NCBI GenBank assembly: GCA_049792875.1
Contig: JBARBI010000332.1
Coordinates: 1 to 64,000, forward strand
Length of the DNA stretch: 64,000 bases
Source: Sulfotelmatobacter sp049792875
GTDB lineage: Bacteria > Acidobacteriota > Terriglobia > Terriglobales > Acidobacteriaceae
Direction of reading: 5' to 3'
Part shown: piece by piece, positions 34,732 to 42,885 of the stretch
How positions within the stretch are numbered: position 1 is the stretch's first letter
Layout: every line of letters starts with the position of its first letter
Notes under the pieces: generated by a model
Databases searched by the model: none
What the model saw: only the letters and a program-made list of their open reading frames with translations
Told to the model about the DNA's origin: nothing
Translations under genes and position numbers: made by a program

Positions 34732-36368
34732 ACGGCCTCCAGGGAAGGTTCGCAGGAATGGCAACCAAGTGCAGGAACACAATCGTGGGCGCGCTGCTCT
34801 GCCTGGGAATTCTGGCGGGCTCCGCTCTGGCCCAGGGCGAACTGCGGTTCTGCCTGCGCTCGGAACCGAAGACTTTCGACCCGCTGAAGGTGGAAGATGA
34901 CGCATCGGTGGCGATCCGGTATCTGACTGGAGGCGTCCTGGTGCGGATGAACCGGCAGACGCAGGCTTTGGAGCCAGAGTTGGCGCAGTCCTGGAAAGTA
35001 TCGAAAGACGGCAAGCAGATCACCTTTAAGTTGCGCGGGGGGATCGCGTTCTCGGATGGCACGCCCTTTTCCGCTGAGGATGTGGCCTACACGGTGCAGC
35101 AGTTGATGGATCCAGGCTTGCATTCGCCGACGGGAGATGCGTTCCGTTCCGGACCGGGCAAGGTGGAGACGAAGATCATTTCTGCCACTGAGATTTCGAT
35201 TACATTTCCGGCTCCGGTCGCCGGACTCGACCGGCAGTTCGATCAGGTGGCAATGCTTTCGGCGCACTCCGCCAAGAAGGAAATGGCGGTTTTGGGGCCC
35301 TTTATGGTGGCGGATTACAAGGCCGGCGCCACTGTGCAACTGAAGCGCAATCCGAATTACTGGAAGACGGATGCGCAGGGCCACAAACTACCATATGTGG
35401 ACTCGATCCGACTCGATATCCAGCCGAATCGCGATGTGGAAATGCTGCGCTTCAAGCGCGGCGAAATCGAACTCATCAATTCGCTGGACAGCGAGTACTT
35501 CGACAAACTGGCGGCTACTTCCCCGCAACTGGTGCATGATGCCGGGCCGTCCCTCGACAGCGAGCAGATGTGGTTCAACGAAGTGGCAAAGGCGCCTTTG
35601 CCCGCGTACAAGAAGACCTGGTTTCGTTCTGCCAATTTCCGGCGCGCAATTTCCGCAGCGATCAACCGGGCCGACCTGGCCCGGGTCGTGTTCCGCGGGC
35701 ACGCGCAGCCGGCGGTGGGTCCGGTGTCTCCCGCGAACAAGTTCTGGTTCAACGCCAAGCTCAAGCCTGAGGCTTATTCGCCAGACGCGGCGCTAAAGGC
35801 TCTGCAAGCCGAAGGCTTCCATTTGGACAACGGGATGCTCAAAGACTTGAGCGGCAATGACGTGGTCTTCTCCATCATCACCAACTCGGGGAACAAATCG
35901 CGCGAGCGCATGGCGACGATGATTCAGGAAGACCTGCAGAAGATTGGCATCCACGTCAATGTGGTGACGCTCGACTTCCCTTCCCTGATTGAGCGCATGA
36001 CGCAAACGTTCGATTACGAGGCGATCCTGCTGGGATTGACGAATGTGGGACTCGACCCGAACGAACAGATGAATGTGTGGCTGAGTTCGTCGGAGAACCA
36101 CCAGTGGAACCCGCAGGAAAAGGCCCCGGAGACTCCCTGGGAAGCCGAGATTGACAAGCTGATACAAGCGCAGGCTTCGTCCTCTGACCCGAAGAAGCGC
36201 AAAGAGAGTTTCGATCGCGTGCAGGAGATTGCCGTAGAGCAAGCGCCGTTTCTCTATCTGGTGAATCGGAATGCTCTTTCGGCGATCGCCGCGACCGTGC
36301 AGGGCGCTGCGCCGGTGATTCTTGTGCCGCAAACTTACTGGAATGTGGAGCGGCTCTCCGTGAAGTAG
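34728..36368 (+). CDS. extracellular peptide-binding protein of ABC transporter (SBP family 5)
   Basis: 546 residues from ATG 34728, with a signal peptide (to about residue 36, SALAQG). The family 5 solute-binding fold is evident: FCLRSEPKTFDPLKV, LEPELAQSWKVSKDGKQITF, LRGGIAFSDGTPFSAEDVAYT, GPFMVADYKAGATVQLKRNPNYW, and a C-terminal FLYLVNRNALSAI. It should deliver oligopeptides or similar ligands to the two permeases encoded just upstream. Ligand is not predictable. The gene is placed after, not before, the permeases. Confidence 0.9.
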   Translation: MNGLQGRFAGMATKCRNTIVGALLCLGILAGSALAQGELRFCLRSEPKTFDPLKVEDDASVAIRYLTGGVLVRMNRQTQALEPELAQSWKVSKDGKQITFKLRGGIAFSDGTPFSAEDVAYTVQQLMDPGLHSPTGDAFRSGPGKVETKIISATEISITFPAPVAGLDRQFDQVAMLSAHSAKKEMAVLGPFMVADYKAGATVQLKRNPNYWKTDAQGHKLPYVDSIRLDIQPNRDVEMLRFKRGEIELINSLDSEYFDKLAATSPQLVHDAGPSLDSEQMWFNEVAKAPLPAYKKTWFRSANFRRAISAAINRADLARVVFRGHAQPAVGPVSPANKFWFNAKLKPEAYSPDAALKALQAEGFHLDNGMLKDLSGNDVVFSIITNSGNKSRERMATMIQEDLQKIGIHVNVVTLDFPSLIERMTQTFDYEAILLGLTNVGLDPNEQMNVWLSSSENHQWNPQEKAPETPWEAEIDKLIQAQASSSDPKKRKESFDRVQEIAVEQAPFLYLVNRNALSAIAATVQGAAPVILVPQTYWNVERLSVK

Positions 36369-36449
36369 GTAACCATCTTCACTACGGACTTGCACGGATT
36401 CATAGGGATCTAGAACCTAACCCATAAAGGACACTCGGGCATACGAAGG

Positions 36450-37277
36450 ATGGCGGGAAGCTCTCAAAATGGTGTTCTTCTGGCTGCGCACGTTTCCCTG
36501 CGGTTTGGGGAAAGGCCTGCGGTGTTGCGCGACGTGCAATTGGAGATCCGGCGCGGCGAGGTGCTCGGCCTGGTGGGACAGAGCGGTTCGGGTAAGAGCA
36601 CGTTGGCGATGGCGATTCTGGGATTGCTCGATCGCAAGAAGGCGAGCGCACAAGGTGTGATTGAGTTCGACGGGCGCGATCTGTTGACCCTTCGCGAGCG
36701 GGAATTGCGCGGGCTGCGCGGCCGAAAGATTGCGCTGGTGCTGCAGAGTCCGCTCTCGTCGCTGAATCCGGCACTGAAAATTCGCACCCAGTTATGGGAG
36801 GCGTGGCGGGCGCATGCGTCCGGGCCGGCTGCCGATGGTGATGGTGCCATCGGTTCAGCGCTCGAGAGTGTGAGTCTGCCTGCGAGTGACGAATTCCTCC
36901 GGAAGTATCCTTCTCAGATGAGCGTAGGGCAGGCACAACGCGTGCTGATTGCCATGGCAGTGATGCATCGTCCGGCGCTGTTGATCGCCGATGAGGCGAC
37001 CAGCGCGCTCGACGTGATCACGCAGTCCGAGATTCTGGCGCTGTTTCGAGAACTGAACCGCAGTTCAGGTATGGCGATTCTTTACATCTCGCACGATCTC
37101 GCCTCGGTGGCGGGAATCTGCGACCGCATTGCCATCCTGCACGAAGGACAGATCGTGGAGACCGGAGTCACCGAGCAGGTCCTGACCAATCCTCGCCACG
37201 AATACCCCCAGCGCCTGATGGCGGCGATGCCGACGATGCCCCAGAAACGGGCAACGAGCAAAGCGGCAGCTCTCTAG
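36450..37277 (+). CDS. ABC transporter ATP-binding protein (DppD class)
   Basis: 275 residues with Walker A GLVGQSGSGKST (about 43-54), Q-loop VLQSPLSSLNP, signature MSVGQAQRV (Val replaces the usual second Gly of SGGQ), Walker B LLIADEATSALD and the switch His in YISHDLASVAG. It energises the peptide transporter. Dipeptide systems normally have two ATPases (DppD and DppF); only one is here, so it may act as a homodimer or with a partner elsewhere. A stretch of 81 bp separates it from the binding protein gene. Confidence 0.88.
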   Translation: MAGSSQNGVLLAAHVSLRFGERPAVLRDVQLEIRRGEVLGLVGQSGSGKSTLAMAILGLLDRKKASAQGVIEFDGRDLLTLRERELRGLRGRKIALVLQSPLSSLNPALKIRTQLWEAWRAHASGPAADGDGAIGSALESVSLPASDEFLRKYPSQMSVGQAQRVLIAMAVMHRPALLIADEATSALDVITQSEILALFRELNRSSGMAILYISHDLASVAGICDRIAILHEGQIVETGVTEQVLTNPRHEYPQRLMAAMPTMPQKRATSKAAAL

Positions 37278-37568
37278 CAGACGCACGCTCTCCACCTTCG
37301 CATTCCCGATCGGTTTCCCATGCTCACAAACCCACTCCGGTAACAACTCCCACGGGACCGAGGTCACATCCACGGCAATGAGTGCGTGAGACAGACTGTC
37401 CCACGCCCACCCACGCGGGACAGAGTGGCCCAGCCGTCCCGCCGGCAGGAGCAGTGATCTCCAATAGAAACAATCAGTTGCGAGAATTCAATTGGCCGCT
37501 CCCGTGCAACAGGGGTTGTGGGTACAGAGCTCGATCTTTCCCCCCCACAAGAAAGCAGGGTGAGATTT

Positions 37569-39401
37569 ATGGAGCACAAAAAGAAACCTCAGAAGCCGAA
37601 GTGGCGCGGAGAACGACACAGCGCCGCCTGGGGGAAACGCTTGAGCCTGGTGCTGCTCCTGGCAACCGGGATGGCGTTCGGACAGCGCCCAAGCCCCAAC
37701 GCCAGCGGAACCGGTGGCCGCTTTTTCCGCATCGCGCCTGAACTTTCGGACCTTCTGGCGAAGGCCCATCAGGGAACCGCCAACGGTCAGACCGTTAAGG
37801 TCATCGTGCAATACAAACAGGTGCCGACCGCGAGCCACTACGCCACTATGCAGGGCAGGGGTGGACGCCTGCAGGCGAAGCTGCACATGATCAAGGGTGC
37901 AGCGTTTACGATTCCGGTCAGCGCCCTAGCGGCCTTAGAGGCCGATCCTGACATCGCGTCCGTCACGATCGATCATCCGATGCAACTCATGGATGACTAC
38001 GCGAACTCCGCCTCCAACGTGAGCGCCGCCGTGAACGCCGGCTATAACGGAGCGGGTATTGGGGTGGCGGTGATTGACAGCGGCATCAACGACAGTCATC
38101 CCGATCTGCGGGATTCCACGCAGACGACCTCGCGCGTGGTCTACCACCAGAACTTCAGCGGCACACCCGCTACCAACTCCGCCGGCGGACACTATGACCT
38201 CTACGGCCATGGTACGCATGTGGCCGGCATTATCGGCGGCAACGGTTACCTCTCTGGTGGCCGCCTTGCCGGAGTGGCGCCAGCGGTGAACCTTATCGAC
38301 CTTCGGGCCCTCGATGCGAACGGTTCCGGCAGCGATAGCAGCGTGATCGCCGCCATCCAGTCCGCCATTGCTCTGCGGAGCACTTACAACATTCGCGTGA
38401 TCAACCTGTCGCTCGGGCGCGGCATTCCCGTCAGCTACACCCAAGATCCCTTGTGCCAGGCCGTGGAAGCGGCATGGAACAGCGGGATCGTGGTGGTTGT
38501 GGCCGCGGGAAACTACGGACGGCTCGACGTGAACGGAAATGACGGCTTCGGTACGATCACGGCTCCCGGCAACGATCCGTATGTGCTGACCGTCGGCGCC
38601 ATGAAGAGCATGGGCACCTATCCGAGGACCGATGACCAGAAAGCAAGCTACAGTTCCAAGGGCCCAACCACCTATGATCACGTGGTCAAGCCCGACATCA
38701 TGGCCGACGGAAACGGGTTGCTTTCGTTATCGGCACCCGGTGCGACGCTGGAGGCCGCATACCCGGGTGATCTGGTTGCTGGGACCGACGGCAATAACGA
38801 TTACTTCCGTCTGAGCGGCACCAGCATGGCAACCCCGGTTGTCGCGGGAGCGGCGGCTCTGCTGTTGCAGCAGAACAGCGCTTTGACCCCGGATCAGGTG
38901 AAGGCGCGACTGATGAAGACCGCTTACAAGACGCTGCCCTCGAGCAGTGTTGCATGGGTTCCGCATCTGTCGAAAAACTTCACCGAGTTCTACGACCTGT
39001 TCTCGATCGGATCAGGATACCTGGATGTGCAGGCAGCTTTGGCCAACATCGATCTGGCTCCGGTCACGTCCGGCTCCGCACTGTCACCCTCGGCGGTCTA
39101 CAATCCGGCGACCGGGACGGTAACGCTGGTGAACGGGAACTCGACGATTCTGCCGGGCTCTGTGGTTTGGGGCTCGTCGGTCGTCTGGGGAACTTCGGTG
39201 GTTTGGGGATCGTCGGTGGTCTGGGGCTCCTCGGTGGTCTGGGGAACTTCACTGCCCTGGAGTGACAGCACATCGAGCGCCTTCAGCGTGGTGTGGGGAT
39301 CGAGCACGGGCACTGGAACCTCTGCCACCAGCGTGGTCTGGGGGGCGTCGCTGCTGAGTGCCAACAGCGCGTTCTCTGATGCGGGAGACGATGAGCAATA
39401 G
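37569..39401 (+). CDS. secreted subtilisin-family (S8) serine peptidase with SVVWG repeats
   Basis: 610 residues from ATG 37569. A signal sequence (about 22-38) is followed by an I9-like propeptide region (VKVIVQYKQVPTAS, about 77-135), then the S8 catalytic domain with Asp170 (VAVIDSGIND), His214 (GHGTHVAGIIGG) and Ser419 (GTSMATPVVAGA), all intact. After the domain, a linker leads to five tandem six-residue SVVWG(S/T) units (531-560) and two further single copies. The repeats may serve in surface attachment or sorting. No PEP-CTERM or LPXTG signal is seen. The product ends acidic (DAGDDEQ). Confidence 0.92.
   Translation: MEHKKKPQKPKWRGERHSAAWGKRLSLVLLLATGMAFGQRPSPNASGTGGRFFRIAPELSDLLAKAHQGTANGQTVKVIVQYKQVPTASHYATMQGRGGRLQAKLHMIKGAAFTIPVSALAALEADPDIASVTIDHPMQLMDDYANSASNVSAAVNAGYNGAGIGVAVIDSGINDSHPDLRDSTQTTSRVVYHQNFSGTPATNSAGGHYDLYGHGTHVAGIIGGNGYLSGGRLAGVAPAVNLIDLRALDANGSGSDSSVIAAIQSAIALRSTYNIRVINLSLGRGIPVSYTQDPLCQAVEAAWNSGIVVVVAAGNYGRLDVNGNDGFGTITAPGNDPYVLTVGAMKSMGTYPRTDDQKASYSSKGPTTYDHVVKPDIMADGNGLLSLSAPGATLEAAYPGDLVAGTDGNNDYFRLSGTSMATPVVAGAAALLLQQNSALTPDQVKARLMKTAYKTLPSSSVAWVPHLSKNFTEFYDLFSIGSGYLDVQAALANIDLAPVTSGSALSPSAVYNPATGTVTLVNGNSTILPGSVVWGSSVVWGTSVVWGSSVVWGSSVVWGTSLPWSDSTSSAFSVVWGSSTGTGTSATSVVWGASLLSANSAFSDAGDDEQ
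39159..39248 (+). repeat. five tandem 18-bp units encoding SVVWG(S/T)
   Basis: Inside the subtilisin gene, five consecutive 18-base units encode Ser-Val-Val-Trp-Gly-Ser/Thr. Third-base differences between units show they are not freshly copied. Two dispersed extra copies follow at about 39288 and 39330. Confidence 0.9.
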
Positions 39402-39437
39402 TTAGCCGTGTGAATTCCACGGAAAGGAGACGAGATC

Positions 39438-40166
39438 ATGAACAACACACGGCGAATTAAGACCTTTATCGGCGCAATGATGCTGGCGGCAGCAATCACC
39501 GCGGGATATGCGGGATTCGAGAGCCACTCGCTGCACACCTACTTTGCCCTGGCGGTTCTGGTGCTCGCGGCGGTGACGTCGCGGATGAAAGTCAAACTGC
39601 CAGGAATCAACGGCAACATGTCGGTCAATCTGCCATTCCTGCTCACCGCGGTGGTGAATCTGAGTGCTGCTGAAGCAGTCGTGGTCACTTGCGTTTCAAC
39701 GGCGGTGCAATGCTGGCCGCGGAAGGACGCGAAGTTTAACCCGCAACAGCTGGCATTCAACATCAGCATGATGGCCTTTGCCAGTTGCCTGGCGAGCCTG
39801 ATGTTCCATGCCGCCTGGCTGCGTGGGATGCAATGGAGTTCCAGCACCCTTGGACTGGCTTTGGCGACAGCGACCTTGTTCCTGGGACAGACCGCTCCCG
39901 TGGCAGCGATCGTGGCCGTGAGCGAGGGCAAGGCGGCAGGACAAATCTGGTGGAGCCTGGCGCATCTCTCGTTCCCCTATTACGTGGTCAGCGCCGGAGT
40001 CACCACGATGGTCCAGGCGGTCAGTTCTCACATGGGCTGGGGACTGGCGCTCGCAGTATTCCCGGTGATGTATGGAATCCACCGTTCTTACCGGGTCTAT
40101 TTTGGGCGCTTGGCGGAGACACTACGACCGGAAGCTCTAGTCCGATCGGCGCGCGCGGGGGCGTAG
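39438..40166 (+). CDS. stand-alone polytopic membrane sensor-like module
   Basis: 242 residues from ATG 39438 with AAAGGAG upstream. About six to seven helices. The sequence parallels the N-terminal membrane part of the HD-GYP/GGDEF protein at 30574: KVKLPGINGNMSVNLPF here against KVQLPGIDGTMSVNFLF there, LAFNISMMAFA against LFNVAGMMANA, SFPYYVVSAG against SFPYYLVGAA, and IHRSYRVYFGRLAE against VYRSYRLYLGRLEA. It ends right where the catalytic domains would begin, so it lacks any output domain. It lies 36 bp after the subtilisin gene. It could be a truncated receptor or a partner subunit. Confidence 0.75.
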   Translation: MNNTRRIKTFIGAMMLAAAITAGYAGFESHSLHTYFALAVLVLAAVTSRMKVKLPGINGNMSVNLPFLLTAVVNLSAAEAVVVTCVSTAVQCWPRKDAKFNPQQLAFNISMMAFASCLASLMFHAAWLRGMQWSSSTLGLALATATLFLGQTAPVAAIVAVSEGKAAGQIWWSLAHLSFPYYVVSAGVTTMVQAVSSHMGWGLALAVFPVMYGIHRSYRVYFGRLAETLRPEALVRSARAGA

Positions 40167-40665
40167 GCTCCAGCGCGAGTTCATCCTGAGAATGGGTGGC
40201 ACTGCAGTTCACTCTGCACGTGCCACCTTTGTCTTTACTGACCCATCCGTTACTGACCCATCCGTTCAAGGTTGCCGCTTGAAGAGATCCTTGCGGAGCT
40301 GGCCGGAGTCTCGGGTCGATCGGTAAACGTTGCCAATGTTAGCGAGCAGGACCCCTCCGACAGGCAAGGTGACGGCTCAAACACCGACCAGGGCTGGCGT
40401 ATTGCATCCCGAAGTTGTGGAGAGAGTCGCCGGATGTGTTTGGCAAAAACCTCGTGTTCCGCTCCAGGCCCATGGATCAATAGCGATCCGGCGCGAACTT
40501 CGACTTCTTACAAGTGCTGGGAAAAGAGAAGCTTCAAGTCGGCAGGAAAAGGCCGACGACATCGTACTCTGCGTCTAGATCGTCCGAATTAGCCCCGACG
40601 ACCGACTCTTCGGCGACGTAGAGTTTTACCTTGCGGGCCTGCCCAGGCCCGCAAGATCGTGTCTC
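40167..40665. other. intergenic stretch without recognisable gene
   Basis: No supported coding region. It holds two tandem copies of a 15-bp unit (TTACTGACCCATCCG, 40235-40264) and, at its right end, a strong hairpin described separately. Short open frames on both strands have no recognisable protein likeness. Confidence 0.5.
40631..40654. terminator. strong GC-rich hairpin between convergent genes
   Basis: TTGCGGGCCTG-CC-CAGGCCCGCAA is a perfect 11-bp stem. It lies 12 bp past the stop of the minus-strand periplasmic gene and could end transcription from either side, though no T run follows. Confidence 0.5.
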
Positions 40666-41193
40666 TCATTGTCCCTGTTCCTGCACCAACGGAATTGCCG
40701 ACGCCAATTGCACATCCAGCAAGAGAGCAATGCGGCGATCCATCTGAAAGAAAGTAGCCGTCTTCTTGCCGGGCAGCGCCTTGCCCACGATCGGAACGTA
40801 CTTCTGGCGCAACTGAAGGACGGACTGCTCGATGTCCTGAGATCGCTGCCAGTACTGCAGCGCTTGCTCGTCGGTGACCGATCCCCAGTTCTGGCCGTAC
40901 TCCTTGATCAACGCCAGTTTCGCGTCACCGATCTTTTTATATTCCGCCTGGTATTGATCGTAGATCGGCCAGAATTTTGTGGCTTCCGCATCGGTCAAAA
41001 CCAGATTGCTGGCGATCAACTGCTTCTTCTCCGAGGCGAGATCCTGCCGCAGCAATTGAATATCCTGATCAACCGAAGCCTGCCCACTCTTGGCGGTTGC
41101 CGACTGCGAGCCTGCTGCCTGAGCCAGAAGGTTGGGACCTAGGGCCAAACAAATCACCACCAATACCAGCGCTCCGAATATTTTCTTATTCAA
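40666..41193 (-). CDS. exported helical protein, family not recognised
   Basis: 175 residues starting with TTG 41193, five bases after GGAGG. The signal peptide ends near residue 27 (LLAQAAG). The mature part is nearly all helical (VDQDIQLLRQDLASEKKQLIAS, split in use: IQLLRQDLASEKKQ; FWPIYDQYQAEYKKIGDAK; VLQLRQKYVPIVGKALPGKK). The FWPIYDQYQ segment and spacing recall Spy/CpxP-like periplasmic helical proteins and a group of acidobacterial hypotheticals, but the LTxxQ motif is absent. A periplasmic chaperone-like role is a guess. Confidence 0.75.
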   Translation of the reverse strand: MNKKIFGALVLVVICLALGPNLLAQAAGSQSATAKSGQASVDQDIQLLRQDLASEKKQLIASNLVLTDAEATKFWPIYDQYQAEYKKIGDAKLALIKEYGQNWGSVTDEQALQYWQRSQDIEQSVLQLRQKYVPIVGKALPGKKTATFFQMDRRIALLLDVQLASAIPLVQEQGQ

Positions 41194-41394
41194 GTTGCCT
41201 CCATTTTCAGCGAGATTCCAGATGAGGGTAGTCTTTATCCCCGATCATTGGTACTGTTCGAATTACCAGTGGATGGCTATGGTTTCCCGCTTGGTCCCCA
41301 CCTTTTTCCTGTCCGGCATTTTGCTTCTTCGCAGTCTCCAAGGACACCTCAGTTGGCAGCCATCTCGCGAGAGGTGGACGTAAATGTCCGTTTC

Positions 41395-41821
41395 CTAACT
41401 CTCATCGTCCGACTGAATAGCTTTGGTGTCTCCACGCTTGATGGATTCCACCAACTTGGCGTGATCCTGCTCCGTCTGGTCGCCGTAACTCTCGGCCCAC
41501 TCGGCCCAGGCTTCGTCCAAGGCCGTGGAGTTACCGCAGTAGCCGGCAACGCGCGCCGGATCTCCCGTCCGCGCGTGGGCTCGGGCGAGGATTGCGCCGC
41601 ACGCCCATGCGCAGCGGTACGAGATGCGCCTGCCTTCCTTTGTTGCTGATAGCCAGAAGCTTCAGCGGATCCGGCCGGTTCTTCCCTGGCTTCCACTGCG
41701 CATGCGACTCCCGCGGGATCGCCCGGCGGAGTTCCTTGCCCTCAGCATGCCGCTGCTTCCACGGGACCATCTTGGTCCCCAAATCAAACTTCAGTACCGG
41801 TTCAATCTTCGCTATCGCCAT
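41395..41821 (-). pseudogene. DUF2252 gene with large internal deletion
   Basis: From ATG 41821 the frame reads like a DUF2252 N-terminus (LRRAIPRESHAQWKPGKNRP, then DPLKLLAISNKGRQAHLVPLRMG). At about 41605 it jumps, in another frame, to a DUF2252 C-terminus (CGAILARAHARTGD, VAGYCGNSTALDEAWAEWAE, SYGDQTEQDHAKLVESI) ending at TAG 41395. Normal members are over 400 residues; only about 70 from the start and 65 from the end remain, so roughly 300 internal codons are lost along with the frame. Clear deletion pseudogene. Confidence 0.82.
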
Positions 41822-41912
41822 GTAGTCTCCTCAGACACCTGCGCGCACCTTTGGCATGCACGGGTGACGCAAGTCCCCTCCAACACAGAACGGAACCGTG
41901 GAAGCCGCGCGT

Positions 41913-42482
41913 TTAATTCAGATCACCATCTTTGTAGTACTTGGTGCCCTTGGCAGTGATTTCGAGGGCGATGCCCTTGTCGGTGAGTTGATACATCCAG
42001 ACGCCATCCGCGACCGAGGCGGCTCCTGCCATGGCTGCGCCCTTGTCTCCGTTTTTCGCGGCGGCGGTAGCTTGTCCGCCGAAGTCCCAGCCGGAGTTCA
42101 CGAAGCCGTTCAGCGCCTTTTCGGTGTCGAAGACGAAGATCACGCTGAATTTCTTCACGCCCATGCCGAGCCCGGCCTGGACCTCGAGCATCTTCATGAA
42201 GGTCTCATGCTTGGTCTTGTTGTTGACGGCAACGCCTTTTCCGTTGCCGGAGCCGGCTACCAGAATTTTTATGCCCATGTTGCTGAATACCGCATACCCC
42301 GCGGCTCCGGCGACCGCGGCTTTGGCTTTTGGCTCGGCTTTGTAGAGGCGCTGCAGAGTTTGCTGCGCCATGTTGCGAATGTCTTGCTGCTTTTTTTCGA
42401 TGTCGGAATCGGCGGCGTGCGTCATCACGGCCAGCGCGCACACCACCGCGCCGGCGAGGATGTTCTGCATTCTTGTTTTCAT
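41913..42482 (-). CDS. SYLF/YSC84-type lipid-binding protein, exported
   Basis: 189 residues with a signal peptide (to about residue 23, THAADS). The SYLF (Ysc84 actin-binding-like) domain covers most of the rest: AAGYAVFSNMGIKILVAGSG, GKGVAVNN, MKMLEVQAGLGMGVKKFSV, IFVFDTEKALNGFVNSGWDFG, ADGVWMYQLTDKGIALE. Bacterial SYLF proteins are envelope proteins thought to bind phosphoinositide-like lipids; the bacterial role is poorly known. AGAGGG precedes the ATG. Confidence 0.88.
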   Translation of the reverse strand: MKTRMQNILAGAVVCALAVMTHAADSDIEKKQQDIRNMAQQTLQRLYKAEPKAKAAVAGAAGYAVFSNMGIKILVAGSGNGKGVAVNNKTKHETFMKMLEVQAGLGMGVKKFSVIFVFDTEKALNGFVNSGWDFGGQATAAAKNGDKGAAMAGAASVADGVWMYQLTDKGIALEITAKGTKYYKDGDLN

Positions 42483-42885
42483 AGTTGCCCTCTGTTTGCG
42501 TACCCGTTAGCGTGGAAAATGATCACTTGTCCTGTAAGCGGACTGTCGCCGTGAAACAGCATCAACCGGCGGAAGGCAGGCACCACAACAGTGGGTGCCA
42601 CTCGGTTCTGTCGATTCGCGGCGCCGGACTTATCCCGAGATCGGGGTTCAGCGAACGCTTCAGTCTAGGAGCGCCGTGCCGCCCCGGTAACTGGCAGAAG
42701 TTACAGGCCATGCAGCAATCGTCTGAGCGTTACGGATTGTTCTGAGTGACGGATAAGCCAGAAACGATTTAGGACGGAAAGACCAGGAAACTAGAGGAGT
42801 GCAGATTCCATCCGGTTCTCACCCCCGACCTTGTCTGGCGGGTAGTACCCTTTGGGAAAAACTCGGGTTCACCCAGCCGGGGGCC
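42483..42885. other. intergenic stretch without recognisable gene
   Basis: It lies between the SYLF gene start and the end of the TonB receptor gene, both minus strand. I see no protein, tRNA or riboswitch consensus. It should contain the SYLF promoter and any terminator for the receptor gene. Confidence 0.45.

Noticed and set aside
39159..39248. Possible CRISPR-like array
   Set aside because: 18-bp units without spacers, in frame inside the subtilisin gene.
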